Shown here: piece after piece, positions 7,807 to 15,651 of the stretch
How positions within the stretch are numbered: the first letter of the stretch is position 1
Layout of the letters: every line of letters begins with the position of its first letter
Assembly (NCBI GenBank): GCA_937926545.1
Contig: CALAZW010000050.1
Span: forward strand, 1 to 28,396
Direction: 5' to 3'
Length of the DNA: 28,396 bases
From: an uncultured Helcococcus sp.
Lineage (GTDB): Bacteria > Bacillota > Clostridia > Tissierellales > Peptoniphilaceae
The notes under the pieces: model-generated
Told to the model about the DNA's origin: nothing
Database searches by the model: none
Seen by the model: the letters and a program-made list of their open reading frames with translations, nothing else
Translations under genes and position numbers: made by a program

Positions 7807-8319
7807 ATGAAAAAACAAATATTATCAATTTTACTAGCACTAGGACTAGTTTTTAGCCTGGCTGCTTGCCAAGATAAAGAAGTTAAGAAGGATGATAAGC
7901 AAGCCCTTGAAGACAAAAAAGAAGATCAGTCAAAAGAAGCTAGTCAATCAGACCTTACTGATGATGAAAAGGAAATAATCTACAAGGACGCTTTGGAATA
8001 TGAAAGTGAAAACAAACTATTTGCAGCCCAAAGAGAATTAAATAAAATAAAAGGCTACAAGGATGTGGATGAAAAACTTATCCAAGTTACATATGACTAT
8101 GCCAACGACTTAATGAGAACTAGAAACTATGAAAAGGCTGTTAAGGAATTTAATAAAATTGAAGACTTTGAAGACTCCAAGGACAAGATTATTGAAGCAA
8201 AATATGAACATGTAAAGAAATATCCTTACAAGGCCAACTACACAACTGAAGAATTCGTTAAGGAACTATTAGAACTTGACTACAAGGACATAAAAGACTT
8301 AAGCGAAAAACTAAAATAG
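7807..8319 (+). CDS. Lipoprotein with TPR-like repeats
   Basis: The N-terminus is a type II signal peptide: MKK, a hydrophobic core and the lipobox LAAC with Cys21 as the expected lipidated residue. A highly charged Lys/Asp/Glu linker follows (about residues 22-55). The rest is helical with two TPR-like units. Each has the pattern NKI, aromatic-rich GYKD or FEDS, then a Lys-rich KII or KLI stretch, as in many clostridial secreted proteins. The protein would sit on the outer face of the membrane and probably binds a partner; no enzymatic motif is seen. It is transcribed alone, from an extended -10 promoter to a strong terminator. The gene family is not recognised beyond these features. Confidence 0.8.
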   Translation: MKKQILSILLALGLVFSLAACQDKEVKKDDKQALEDKKEDQSKEASQSDLTDDEKEIIYKDALEYESENKLFAAQRELNKIKGYKDVDEKLIQVTYDYANDLMRTRNYEKAVKEFNKIEDFEDSKDKIIEAKYEHVKKYPYKANYTTEEFVKELLELDYKDIKDLSEKLK

Positions 8320-8323
8320 AAAA

Positions 8324-8346
8324 GGACCCCTAAGGGTCCCTTTTTT
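8324..8346. terminator. Bidirectional Rho-independent terminator
   Basis: GGACCC-CTAA-GGGTCC, a 6-bp GC-rich stem, is followed by CTTTTTT on the plus strand and preceded by an A-rich run that gives T-residues on the minus strand. It serves the lipoprotein gene and the convergent TVP38 gene, whose stop codon overlaps its right edge. Confidence 0.88.
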
Positions 8347-8938
8347 ATATTAAGCTAAAACCAGCTTCTATTAACTTTAAGTATGCTATGCTATAAACGG
8401 TCAGGGAAATAGGCTTGGTTAGGCTTAGGATTAAAAGATAATTCTCAAAGGTCATATCAGTTAGGGCCACCAGCATACATATTAAATCAGCCGGTCCCAC
8501 AGGACTTAACTGACTTAGGGCAAATAACTTTTCCCTTCTATTATTCTTTTTGAAAAAATCCTTGTACTTGTTAAATTCTTCTTCCTTGACCACCATATTA
8601 ATATATTTTTTCCCAAATTTTCTAACCAGATAAAAAACAATTATACAGCCCATCATAACCCCTATAAAATTAAGGATTGAACCCCAGAAATATCCATAAA
8701 CCGCCACCCCTACTATACAGGTAAAGGCCCCGGGTATAATGGCTATAACCGTCTGAAGAATTTGCATCAGTAGAAAAATTACTATCCCCCAATTGCCCGT
8801 CCTAAGTAAAAGAGCATTTAATTTATCCTCATCTGTAAATATTTTTAACTTAAAACCATAGTAGGTCATTAAAACAACTAGGATTATGCCCAGGATTGTC
8901 GCCCCACTATAAAAGTACTTATAAAACTTTTCCTTCAT
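8345..8938 (-). CDS. TVP38/TMEM64 family (VTT-domain) membrane protein
   Basis: This 197-residue inner-membrane protein has about five hydrophobic segments (about residues 12-28, 47-66, 74-104 and two near the C-terminus). It resembles the TVP38/TMEM64 or DedA-related VTT family, some of whose members have been linked to lipid scrambling or undecaprenyl-phosphate recycling. Family-like parts are the GAFTCIVGVAVYGYFWG region and the re-entrant stretch LSQLSPVGPADLICMLVALT. The start has AGAGGA in front of it and lies 10 bases after the DJ-1 stop, so the two are one transcript. Function in this organism is unknown. Confidence 0.8.
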   Translation of the reverse strand: MKEKFYKYFYSGATILGIILVVLMTYYGFKLKIFTDEDKLNALLLRTGNWGIVIFLLMQILQTVIAIIPGAFTCIVGVAVYGYFWGSILNFIGVMMGCIIVFYLVRKFGKKYINMVVKEEEFNKYKDFFKKNNRREKLFALSQLSPVGPADLICMLVALTDMTFENYLLILSLTKPISLTVYSIAYLKLIEAGFSLI

Positions 8939-8947
8939 TTTTTCCTC

Positions 8948-9520
8948 TTAAGATCTTATATTTTCTTCCACCTTATCCAAGAGTATATCTTTTCTTATCT
9001 CTTCCCTCTTCTTATCACCCTTTAGTAGACCTATCAAGTCTAGGGCTAGATATACAGCACTTGCTGGACCTCTAGAACTTATAATATTCTCATCAACCAC
9101 CACTAGATCTTCCACGTACTGGTTGCATACCAACTGGTCCTCAAAGCCTGGATAGGAGGTAACCTTCTTATCAGCTATGACTCCTGCCCTTGATAGGACT
9201 ATGGGAGCTGCACATATAGCTGCTATCGCCCTACCATTATGGTCTAAATCCTTGATTAATTCAATTACTTTTTTGTCATCTCTAAGGGAGCTAGCTCCTG
9301 GAAGGCCTCCTGGCAGGAATAAAAGATCCACTTCCTCTGGCTTTAGATCCTCAAACATCATATCTGCTTTAACACCTATTTGATGGGCACCAAGCAAGTC
9401 CAGACTATCTTCTACAGAAACTAAAGCCACCTCTATATCAGCCCTTCTCAGGTAATCCACTATAGTCAGCGCTTCTATCTCTTCAAAACCATTCTTCAAT
9501 AAAACAAATACCTTAACCAT
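8948..9520 (-). CDS. DJ-1/PfpI family protein (YajL/ThiJ-like)
   Basis: This 190-residue cytosolic protein has the DJ-1 fold. The nucleophile elbow is AAICAAP with Cys103. The partner glutamate is Glu16 in GFEEIEAL, and the oxyanion stretch is FLPGGLPGASSLRDD. TSYPGFED follows the elbow, as in YajL-type members. Proposed roles for the family are protein deglycase or glyoxalase activity and oxidative-stress protection, and they are disputed. It starts just after the terminator of mazF and ends 10 bases before the TVP38 gene. No strong promoter is visible in the 50-bp gap, so read-through or a weak promoter must serve it. Family assignment is firm; biochemical role is open. Confidence 0.88.
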   Translation of the reverse strand: MVKVFVLLKNGFEEIEALTIVDYLRRADIEVALVSVEDSLDLLGAHQIGVKADMMFEDLKPEEVDLLFLPGGLPGASSLRDDKKVIELIKDLDHNGRAIAAICAAPIVLSRAGVIADKKVTSYPGFEDQLVCNQYVEDLVVVDENIISSRGPASAVYLALDLIGLLKGDKKREEIRKDILLDKVEENIRS

Positions 9521-9537
9521 GCTTCCTCCTTTTATTT

Positions 9538-9571
9538 AAAAAAAATGAAGAAATACTATCTGTATTTCTTC
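9538..9571 (-). terminator. Rho-independent terminator after mazF
   Basis: On the minus strand GAAGAAATAC-AGATA-GTATTTCTTC forms a 10-bp stem and is followed by A and eight T. It begins at the mazF stop codon and closes the mtaD-acpS/nnrD-alr-mazF transcript. Confidence 0.85.
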
Positions 9572-9918
9572 TATGTACTCTTTAGTCCAACGGATAATTT
9601 TAACGATTCATCTACCTTGTCCATAGATGCTTGATCAAAAGTTCCCACTTTATCTCTCAACCTTTTCTTGTCAATAGTCCTAACTTGCTCAAGTAGAACA
9701 ACGGAATTTTTTGGAAGTCCTATTTTAGGATCTATCTGTACATGAGTAGGTAATTTCGCTTTGTTGGTTTGGGATGTTATTGCTGCTATGATAACTGTTG
9801 GACTATATTTATTCCCCATGTCGTTTTGTATGATGAGAACAGGCCTTACTCCCCCCTGCTCAGAACCAACTACGGGACTTAAATCGGCATAGAACACATC
9901 CCCTCTTTTTATTCTCAT
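9571..9918 (-). CDS. mazF: MazF/PemK-type mRNA interferase (EndoA-like)
   Basis: MazF toxins cut mRNA at short specific sites. The 115-residue protein has the family core KRGDVFYADLSPVVGSEQGG, with RPVLIIQND, AAITSQ, KLPTHV and LLEQVRTID following, very close to Bacillus EndoA (NdoA). I set the start at 9918 because conserved family members begin M-x-x-K-R-G-D; AAGGAG lies 12 bases upstream. An ATG at 9930 would add four residues but abuts the AAGGAG. In Bacillus and many clostridia the order is alr, antitoxin, mazF. Here mazF follows alr directly with about 58 bases between and no reading frame for an antitoxin. The antitoxin is therefore missing or elsewhere. Confidence 0.92.
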   Translation of the reverse strand: MRIKRGDVFYADLSPVVGSEQGGVRPVLIIQNDMGNKYSPTVIIAAITSQTNKAKLPTHVQIDPKIGLPKNSVVLLEQVRTIDKKRLRDKVGTFDQASMDKVDESLKLSVGLKST

Positions 9919-9976
9919 ACCCTTACCCATCTCCTTAATTCCTCGAGTTAATTATATATCAAAATTCATTGGTCTG

Positions 9977-11089
9977 TCAATTGACATAAATTCTACTAAC
10001 CCTCTTTGAAATAGAGGTCATAATCTCATAGGATATGGTTTGGCACCATTGGGCCATTTGGTCCAGGCTGATGACTTCTCCACCATTTTCTCCTATCAAG
10101 GTCACCCTATCTCCAATTTTAGCATCTATTCCACTAATATCAACCATCATTTGATCCATGGCTATATTACCGACCACAAAGGCCTTCTTGCCCTTGATTA
10201 AAACATAGCCCCTATTGGATATAAGTCTTTTGTAGCCATCTGCATATCCAATTGATATGGTGGCTATTTTCATAGGCCTCTTGGCTATAAAGGTCCTACC
10301 ATAGGATAGGCTATCTCCCTGGTCTATGGTCTTTATATTGGATATGGTAGAAATCCATTCAAAACTAGCCTTTAAATTCACCTGCTTTTCCTCTGCCAAT
10401 AGGCTGGATGGATAAATTCCATATAGGCCTATACCTGACCTTACCATGTCCAGGCTAAAGCCATGCTTGATAAAGCCTGCATCATTGGAAATATGCCTGT
10501 CGCCCAAGGCCAAGCCTCTTTTTTCCAAATCCTCAACCACAGTCATAAACCTTTGCATTTGTAGGTTGCAAAAATCTTCATTTTTTTCATCTGCTGTTGC
10601 AAAGTGAGAAAAGATTCCTCCTATGCTAAAGCTATCCAGCTGGGATATGGCCTCTATTTCATCCAGTGCTTGGGACGATGGTAAAAAGCCCAGCCTGCCG
10701 TGGCCTGTGTCTATTTTTATATGGATGGTAGCCTTGGCTGAGCTTCTTTTTAAGAAGTCATCTATCTGCTTGGCTATTTGATAATTATAAATAGTTATAC
10801 TTATCTTATAGTCGCTAACCAGTCCATACTCATCAGGGTTTAAATAGCCTAAAAGAAGAATATCCTTCTTTATTCCCGCCCTTCTTAGTTCCACAGCCTC
10901 AGTCATGGAGGACACGCAAAAACCATCCACCATATCCTCTATGGCCTCTGAAATTTTTATGGCTCCCAGCCCATAGGCATCAGCCTTAACCACTGCATAA
11001 AACTTGGCTCCAGCTGCTTTTTCCCTAAGGGCTATCAAATTGGACTTGATGCTATTTAAGTTAATAATTAATTCGTTTGTATGTGTCAT
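9977..11089 (-). CDS. alr: Alanine racemase
   Basis: Alr interconverts L- and D-alanine with pyridoxal phosphate, supplying D-alanine for peptidoglycan. The 370-residue protein has the PLP lysine Lys35 in AVVKADAYGLGA, the barrel motifs SNDAGF and RSGIGLYGIYPS, and SLSYGRT carrying the second catalytic Tyr. SIGYADGY and NIAMDQMMVD in the C-terminal domain are also conserved. All expected active-site residues are present. The start ATG overlaps the stop of the AcpS-NnrD gene by 4 bases (ATGA), a coupled pair. The gene order acpS, nnrD, alr, mazF is the classical Firmicute neighbourhood. Confidence 0.97.
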   Translation of the reverse strand: MTHTNELIINLNSIKSNLIALREKAAGAKFYAVVKADAYGLGAIKISEAIEDMVDGFCVSSMTEAVELRRAGIKKDILLLGYLNPDEYGLVSDYKISITIYNYQIAKQIDDFLKRSSAKATIHIKIDTGHGRLGFLPSSQALDEIEAISQLDSFSIGGIFSHFATADEKNEDFCNLQMQRFMTVVEDLEKRGLALGDRHISNDAGFIKHGFSLDMVRSGIGLYGIYPSSLLAEEKQVNLKASFEWISTISNIKTIDQGDSLSYGRTFIAKRPMKIATISIGYADGYKRLISNRGYVLIKGKKAFVVGNIAMDQMMVDISGIDAKIGDRVTLIGENGGEVISLDQMAQWCQTISYEIMTSISKRVSRIYVN

Positions 11090-12330
11090 AAGTTCTCCTC
11101 TAGCATCTTCATTATAGAGGGAAGAAAAGAAATAATATCACTGGCCACCATGGACCTTTTAGACTTTTCCTGGCCAGCCAAGTCCCCTGCCAAACCATGG
11201 AGGTGACAGGCTAGTTTTAGACTTTCCAAGCTGTCTTGTCGGGCCAAAAGCGCCAGGGCCATACCTGTTAAAACATCCCCACTGCCAGCCGTTGCCATTC
11301 CTTCATTTCCACTCCTATTTATATAGCTTTCCTTCCTATTAATAACTATTGAATTCTTTCCTTTTAAAAGCAAGTTCACATTATACCTATCAACAAAGCT
11401 TCTTGCCTCTTCCAACCTGGCCCCATTTATCTGGTCCAGCCCCAGTCCACTTAGCCTGGAAAACTCCATGGCGTGGGGGGTTAAATATATATTGGTCTTT
11501 TTATCTAAGAGATCTGGCTTCTCAGCCAAGCTATTTAACCCATCTGCATCTATCAAAAGAGGACCTTCAAAATTTTCTATTAAATATTCCAAATAGACTA
11601 AATTATCCTGGTGTCTACCCAGGCCAGGTCCTATGGCTATAGCATCCATATCCTTAATAAGAGGTTTTAACTGGTCTAAATAAGCAGCTAGAAACCTTCC
11701 GCTTCCCCCATCATCTATGGTTCTTACTATGGTTTCTACAGTCTTTATCTCCAAGATAGGGCCCAAGGACTTGGGAACCAAAAGATAAACCAAGCCTGCC
11801 CCTGTTCTCAAGGCTGCCTGGGAAGCTAAATAGCCTGCCCCTGTCATCCCTTGACTACAGGCAATTATTAGGACCTTGCCCATGTCTGCCTTGTGAAAAT
11901 CATCTTCCATCTTGGGCAGCCTGGATAAGAGTTCATAGTCCAGATCCAAGCTGGGCTTCTTTTCCTTGACCAGCTGGGCTGATGAAATAGCATAGTCCCC
12001 ATCGTGACTGATGGATACTTCTATGCCTTCTATCCCCCTAGCCAGCAAGTGATTTTTTAACTTGTCAACTTCCACATTTAAATAGGGCTTGTTTCTTTTA
12101 TCATGAAGAATTTCCAAATCCCTCAAGGCCAAACCTCCACCAAGTCCCAGGCCCAGGGCCTTTAAGATGGATTCCTTGGCAGAAAACATACCTGCTATGG
12201 TCCTGCTACTATAGTTTTTTTCAGCCAAGTAGGCCAACTCCTTAGGAGTAAAGACCCTGGTTAAAAACCGGTCCTTGGCCCTTAATTCATCTATTCTACC
12301 AACCCTAATTATATCTATTCCACTGGCCAT
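11086..12330 (-). CDS. acpS-nnrD: Fusion of holo-ACP synthase (AcpS) and ADP-dependent NAD(P)H-hydrate dehydratase (NnrD)
   Basis: Two enzymes are joined in 414 residues. Residues 1 to about 123 are AcpS, which moves phosphopantetheine from CoA to acyl carrier protein. GIDI with Asp6 and FSAKESILKALG with Glu53 are the metal and acid/base residues, and VSISHDGDYA ends the domain. After a short Lys-rich linker, residues from about 130 to the end are a ribokinase-fold NnrD that repairs hydrated NAD(P)H using ADP. It shows GPGLG (234-238), DADGLN, LTPHAMEF and AGSGDVLTG (348-356). The NnrE epimerase domain, usually fused to NnrD, is absent. The frame is continuous with no stop at the junction, so this is a true fusion rather than two overlapping genes. 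It follows mtaD by 1 base. Confidence 0.93.
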   Translation of the reverse strand: MASGIDIIRVGRIDELRAKDRFLTRVFTPKELAYLAEKNYSSRTIAGMFSAKESILKALGLGLGGGLALRDLEILHDKRNKPYLNVEVDKLKNHLLARGIEGIEVSISHDGDYAISSAQLVKEKKPSLDLDYELLSRLPKMEDDFHKADMGKVLIIACSQGMTGAGYLASQAALRTGAGLVYLLVPKSLGPILEIKTVETIVRTIDDGGSGRFLAAYLDQLKPLIKDMDAIAIGPGLGRHQDNLVYLEYLIENFEGPLLIDADGLNSLAEKPDLLDKKTNIYLTPHAMEFSRLSGLGLDQINGARLEEARSFVDRYNVNLLLKGKNSIVINRKESYINRSGNEGMATAGSGDVLTGMALALLARQDSLESLKLACHLHGLAGDLAGQEKSKRSMVASDIISFLPSIMKMLEENL

Positions 12331-12331
12331 A

Positions 12332-13609
12332 CTAGTCCTTTAATCTATTAAATATTTCACTTACTCTTTTTCTTAAGTCTTTAACGTCTAAATTCTTTAT
12401 CTGTCTATCTTCCATAACCACCTGTCCATCTATAATGGAGGTTACCACATCACTTCCCTTGGTTGAATAAACTAGGGAGGCAACTATATCATTATTTGGG
12501 CTGTGGTGGATATTATCAAAATCAACTAAGATTATATCTGCCAAGTAACCCTCTTTAATCCTTCCTAGACAGTCTTTCTTACCCAAGGCTCTGGCTCCAT
12601 TTACAGTGGCCATTTCAATTACAGTTCTAGCATCTAGGGCACTTGGATCCAAGGTATAGCCCTTGGCTATAAGAGAGGCTAGTTTCATTTCTTCAAACAT
12701 ATCTAGAGTGTTATTTGATGCTGATCCATCTGTTCCCAAGGCCACATTAATATTTTCATCTAAAAGTCTTTGGGTTTGTTGAAAGCCACTTGCCAACTTC
12801 ATATTAGATGATGGATTGTGGACCATGGTAATCTTTCTTTCCTTGGCTATTTCCACTTCCTTATCGCTTAACCAAACACAGTGGGCAGCTATGGTTCTTT
12901 CATCTAAAAGTCCTAAACTATCCACGTATTTTAAAGGGGACATACCATTTTCAGCTATGGAGTTTTTAACCTCTGTCTCTGATTCATTTAGGTGGATATG
13001 CATACCTGTCTTAAGCTTTTTAGCCAGATTTATTTCTCTTATTAAGTCTTCCTTGGAATTTGTATAAACTGCATGGGGAGAAATAATGGTATTTATCCTG
13101 CCACCAGCCCCTTCATTCCACTTTTTATAAAATTCTTCTTCCAAGGCCAAGTCCTCATCACTATGTCCTGCCAAGCCCCTACCCAATAGGGCCCTCATAC
13201 CGGATTCTTCAACTGCCTGGGCAACCTTGTCCATGGAGAAGTACATATCTACAAAAGATGTGGTTCCTGTCTCTATCATTTCAGCCAAGGACAGGCTACT
13301 ACCATAGTAAATATCCTCTGGCTCCAACTTGGATTCAATAGGCCAAATATAATCATTTAGCCAGCTTTCCAGGCTGACATCATTTCCATAATTTCTAAAT
13401 ATACTCATACCTATGTGGGTATGGGCATTTATTAAACCGGGCATGGCAACCTGATTTTTTCCATCTATAATTTTATCCGGGCTAAAGTCTTCCAATTTAG
13501 AACCCAGGTGATAAATTTTGTTTTCTCTTATGTAAATGTTGGAATTTCTCAAAACTTCAAACTCTTCATTTACTGTAACTACGTCTATATTTTTTATCCA
13601 AATATCCAT
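12332..13609 (-). CDS. mtaD: 5-methylthioadenosine/S-adenosylhomocysteine deaminase
   Basis: This amidohydrolase (425 residues) removes the amino group of methylthioadenosine or S-adenosylhomocysteine, by-products of SAM chemistry. Metal and substrate residues are visible: H63-x-H65 (NAHTH), HIHLNESE, HCVWLS and the Asp in GTDGSASNN. The 425-residue length is typical. Neighbouring families (guanine deaminase, chlorohydrolases) share the fold; LGTDGSASNN and the HNPSSNMKLASG stretch favour MtaD. It is the first gene of a transcript that continues into AcpS-NnrD. Its start follows the tRNA terminator closely; GAGG lies about 7 bases before the ATG. Confidence 0.9.
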   Translation of the reverse strand: MDIWIKNIDVVTVNEEFEVLRNSNIYIRENKIYHLGSKLEDFSPDKIIDGKNQVAMPGLINAHTHIGMSIFRNYGNDVSLESWLNDYIWPIESKLEPEDIYYGSSLSLAEMIETGTTSFVDMYFSMDKVAQAVEESGMRALLGRGLAGHSDEDLALEEEFYKKWNEGAGGRINTIISPHAVYTNSKEDLIREINLAKKLKTGMHIHLNESETEVKNSIAENGMSPLKYVDSLGLLDERTIAAHCVWLSDKEVEIAKERKITMVHNPSSNMKLASGFQQTQRLLDENINVALGTDGSASNNTLDMFEEMKLASLIAKGYTLDPSALDARTVIEMATVNGARALGKKDCLGRIKEGYLADIILVDFDNIHHSPNNDIVASLVYSTKGSDVVTSIIDGQVVMEDRQIKNLDVKDLRKRVSEIFNRLKD

Positions 13610-13630
13610 ACTTACCTCACTTTTTTTTAT

Positions 13631-13652
13631 AAAAAAAAGCCATTTTCATGAC
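13631..13652 (-). terminator. Terminator after tRNA-Arg
   Basis: On the minus strand GTCAT-GAAA-ATGGC (5-bp stem, one G-T pair, GNRA loop) is followed by eight T. It separates the tRNA from mtaD. Because it ends only about 21 bases before mtaD, mtaD may depend on read-through. Confidence 0.75.
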
Positions 13653-13658
13653 TTTTCT

Positions 13659-13735
13659 TGGCGAAGCAGAGAGGAATCGAACCCCCGGCCTACGCCTTAG
13701 GAGGGCGTCGCTCTATCCTACTGAGCTACTGCTTC
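13659..13735 (-). tRNA. tRNA-Arg, anticodon CCT, with encoded CCA
   Basis: The minus strand folds as a full tRNA. The acceptor GAAGCAG pairs with CTGCTTC and the D-arm stem is GCTC. The anticodon stem is ACGCC/GGCGT with loop CTCCTAA, giving anticodon CCT. The variable loop is short, and the T-arm is GGGGG-TTCGATT-CCTCT with two G-T pairs. The discriminator is G and CCA is encoded at 13659-13661. It reads AGG, a codon these genes use heavily. Confidence 0.95.
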
Positions 13736-13763
13736 TCATCTTATTAATTTGTTCCACATACCT

Positions 13764-13792
13764 ATTTTAATGGCTGAAGGAAATTTTGTCAA
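13764..13792 (-). promoter_or_regulatory. Sigma-A-type promoter for tRNA-Arg
   Basis: On the minus strand TTGACA (13787-13792), a 17-bp spacer and TAAAAT (13764-13769) form a near-consensus promoter, giving a start near 13757 and a leader of about 22 bases. The -35 hexamer overlaps the inverted repeat at 13789-13811. Confidence 0.82.
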
Positions 13793-13811
13793 TTAAGCTT
13801 TGCTTAATTGA
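13789..13811 (-). terminator. Inverted repeat, possible terminator of the dacA-like operon
   Basis: TCAATTAAGC and GCTTAATTGA form a perfect 10-bp stem with a 3-base loop. It overlaps the stop codon of the membrane protein gene. The following sequence on the minus strand is CAAAATTT, a poor T-run, so termination is likely weak. It also includes part of the -35 of the tRNA promoter. Confidence 0.5.
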
Positions 13812-14445
13812 CCCTTCTTATACTTAGCTTGGCGTGAAAAGGAATTACCAAACTAATATCCAAAACTACAAAAATCATGGCGAAAATCCCCAACATCAAT
13901 AAAACATTAGGCTTATAAATATAACCTATTATACCCATGACCAATAAAAAAGAATAAAGGATAAGCAACATGCTCATCTTAAACTTATAAAGGCCTCTTT
14001 GACCCTTGCTATCAAAATCTATAACTAGTTTCTTGTCCCAAACAAGGGGTCCTTCCAAACATGAATATATAATTTTTTCATTTTTCCTATCTATGGCCCA
14101 ACCTAGCCCCAGGGATAGGACAAGTAAAATCACTATGGTAAATATGGATGCCCCATAACCCATGTTTTCAAAAAATGGTTCTACCACCTTATTTATATTA
14201 GGATCTCTCAAAAGTACAAAGATCAAAAATACTGTCATATACACCAGGGGTAAAAGCTTCTTATTGGATTTAAAAGCCTTGCTTGCTAGAAGTTTATCCT
14301 TTTCTTTCTCATCTATCTTAACTGCCTTTTTTTCAAATAAATCCTTGTAAAAATTCAAACTTTTATCTATGTTTACCAGGTAGTAGTTCCCCTGGTTATT
14401 TACTATGGCCTTCTTGCCATACTTTGAGTATTCAACTAATTCCAT
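13804..14445 (-). CDS. Unknown four-helix membrane protein
   Basis: I do not recognise this 213-residue protein. It has a soluble N-terminus of about 60 residues with a Lys/Glu-rich stretch. Four hydrophobic segments follow at about 64-80, 98-118, 158-177 and 181-203, with a soluble loop of about 40 residues between the second and third. No catalytic motif is visible. Its ATG comes 1 base after the stop of the D,D-carboxypeptidase gene and both appear to be read with the ANT(6)-like gene, so an envelope role is plausible. An inverted repeat overlaps its stop. Confidence 0.7.
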   Translation of the reverse strand: MELVEYSKYGKKAIVNNQGNYYLVNIDKSLNFYKDLFEKKAVKIDEKEKDKLLASKAFKSNKKLLPLVYMTVFLIFVLLRDPNINKVVEPFFENMGYGASIFTIVILLVLSLGLGWAIDRKNEKIIYSCLEGPLVWDKKLVIDFDSKGQRGLYKFKMSMLLILYSFLLVMGIIGYIYKPNVLLMLGIFAMIFVVLDISLVIPFHAKLSIRRVN

Positions 14446-14446
14446 C

Positions 14447-15643
14447 TTAAAATATTGTAGCTATACTATTAATAAAGTCTCCTATGAATCTATAGATTCT
14501 AGTCAGGTTGTCAGCTCTTGATTGATAACCCCTATTTATTAAATTTATAGTTTTTAACTCCCTTCCCTTAGATTTTAATTTTATGCTTCCCATGACTTCC
14601 TTGTCTGCCAAAGGAGCCTTTTTCCCATCTTCCAAATCATAGGAAATCTCAACTTCCTCATATAAGTGAAGAACATCACTATAGTCTTCTTCAGGATATA
14701 AATCTATATATTGCTTACTAGATGAATTTATCTTTACATTGGTAAAGGGATGGTCCTTGTTTAAGACCTCTCTCATCTTGTAATTTGCATTTACATACTT
14801 TACCACTTCCTTGGTTGTGGTAGCCCTAATTTCAGGTGTCTCAGCCCCCATTACCACGGTGATTAAGTCATAGTCTTGACTTTCATCTATTTTATTCATA
14901 TCAAAAAGTCCAGTAAAACAATATTGGGCCTCATCTGTAAAACCTGTCTTTAGCCCCTCTATACTATCCATCTCATCCCTTAAAGGCAGGGTGCTATAGC
15001 CCACATACTTTCTCTTCTTATCCCTTAAAACATCCATCCTACCATAGGCCCTAGTTTCCGGATACTTTTCTAAAATATGTCTTGATAGGTTGAAAAGATC
15101 TGTAGCAGACATTTCATTCTTATATTTCTTGTCCTTGACCTCCTCTGTAAGACCAGATGAGTTATAGAACTTTGACTTTGTTAGGCCTAATTCCTGGGCC
15201 TTGGCATTCATCTTTTTAACAAATTCTTTTTCGCTTTTAGAGGACTTTTTAGCCAGGGCCAGGGCAGCATCATTACCTGATACAACCATAAGTCCCTTTA
15301 ACAGTTCTTCTACCGTTAATTCATCCCCCTTAACCAGTCCAAAATTAGAGTATTCATACTTATTGTACTTCTGCTCATCGGCTCCTATCTTAACCAAGTC
15401 TTCTGGACCATATAGGCCCTTTTCTATCTCATCCTTAACGACCAAATAGGTCATTAGCTTGGACATGGAGGCCACTGATGTCTTCTCATCTATATTCTTA
15501 CTATAATAGATTTGACCAGTATTTCCATTTCCAGCCAGGATAACTCCCACCTCATCCTCATAGGTCAGGTTTTTAGCCCAGGCCCTATTTGGCAGCAGGA
15601 GAAGAACCATTAAAAATATAACTATTTTCCTGTTTTTATTCAT
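14447..15643 (-). CDS. D-alanyl-D-alanine carboxypeptidase (S11, PBP5/DacF-like)
   Basis: This secreted penicillin-binding protein trims the terminal D-Ala of peptidoglycan stem peptides. A signal peptide (residues 1 to about 23, ending in AWA) precedes a full S11 domain. The nucleophile is in S59-x-x-K62 (SMSK), the second motif is S122-G-N and the third K232-T-G. After the catalytic domain comes the beta-rich PBP5 C-terminal domain, then an amphipathic tail (IYRFIGDFINSIATIF) suited to lie on the membrane. The 398-residue length is typical. It sits 8 bases after the ANT(6)-like gene. Confidence 0.93.
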   Translation of the reverse strand: MNKNRKIVIFLMVLLLLPNRAWAKNLTYEDEVGVILAGNGNTGQIYYSKNIDEKTSVASMSKLMTYLVVKDEIEKGLYGPEDLVKIGADEQKYNKYEYSNFGLVKGDELTVEELLKGLMVVSGNDAALALAKKSSKSEKEFVKKMNAKAQELGLTKSKFYNSSGLTEEVKDKKYKNEMSATDLFNLSRHILEKYPETRAYGRMDVLRDKKRKYVGYSTLPLRDEMDSIEGLKTGFTDEAQYCFTGLFDMNKIDESQDYDLITVVMGAETPEIRATTTKEVVKYVNANYKMREVLNKDHPFTNVKINSSSKQYIDLYPEEDYSDVLHLYEEVEISYDLEDGKKAPLADKEVMGSIKLKSKGRELKTINLINRGYQSRADNLTRIYRFIGDFINSIATIF

Positions 15644-15651
15644 ATAATCTC

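Noticed and set aside
7865..8315. Tandem DNA repeats in the lipoprotein gene
   Set aside because: The two helical units are alike as protein but not as DNA; this is ordinary TPR-like repetition rather than a DNA repeat array.
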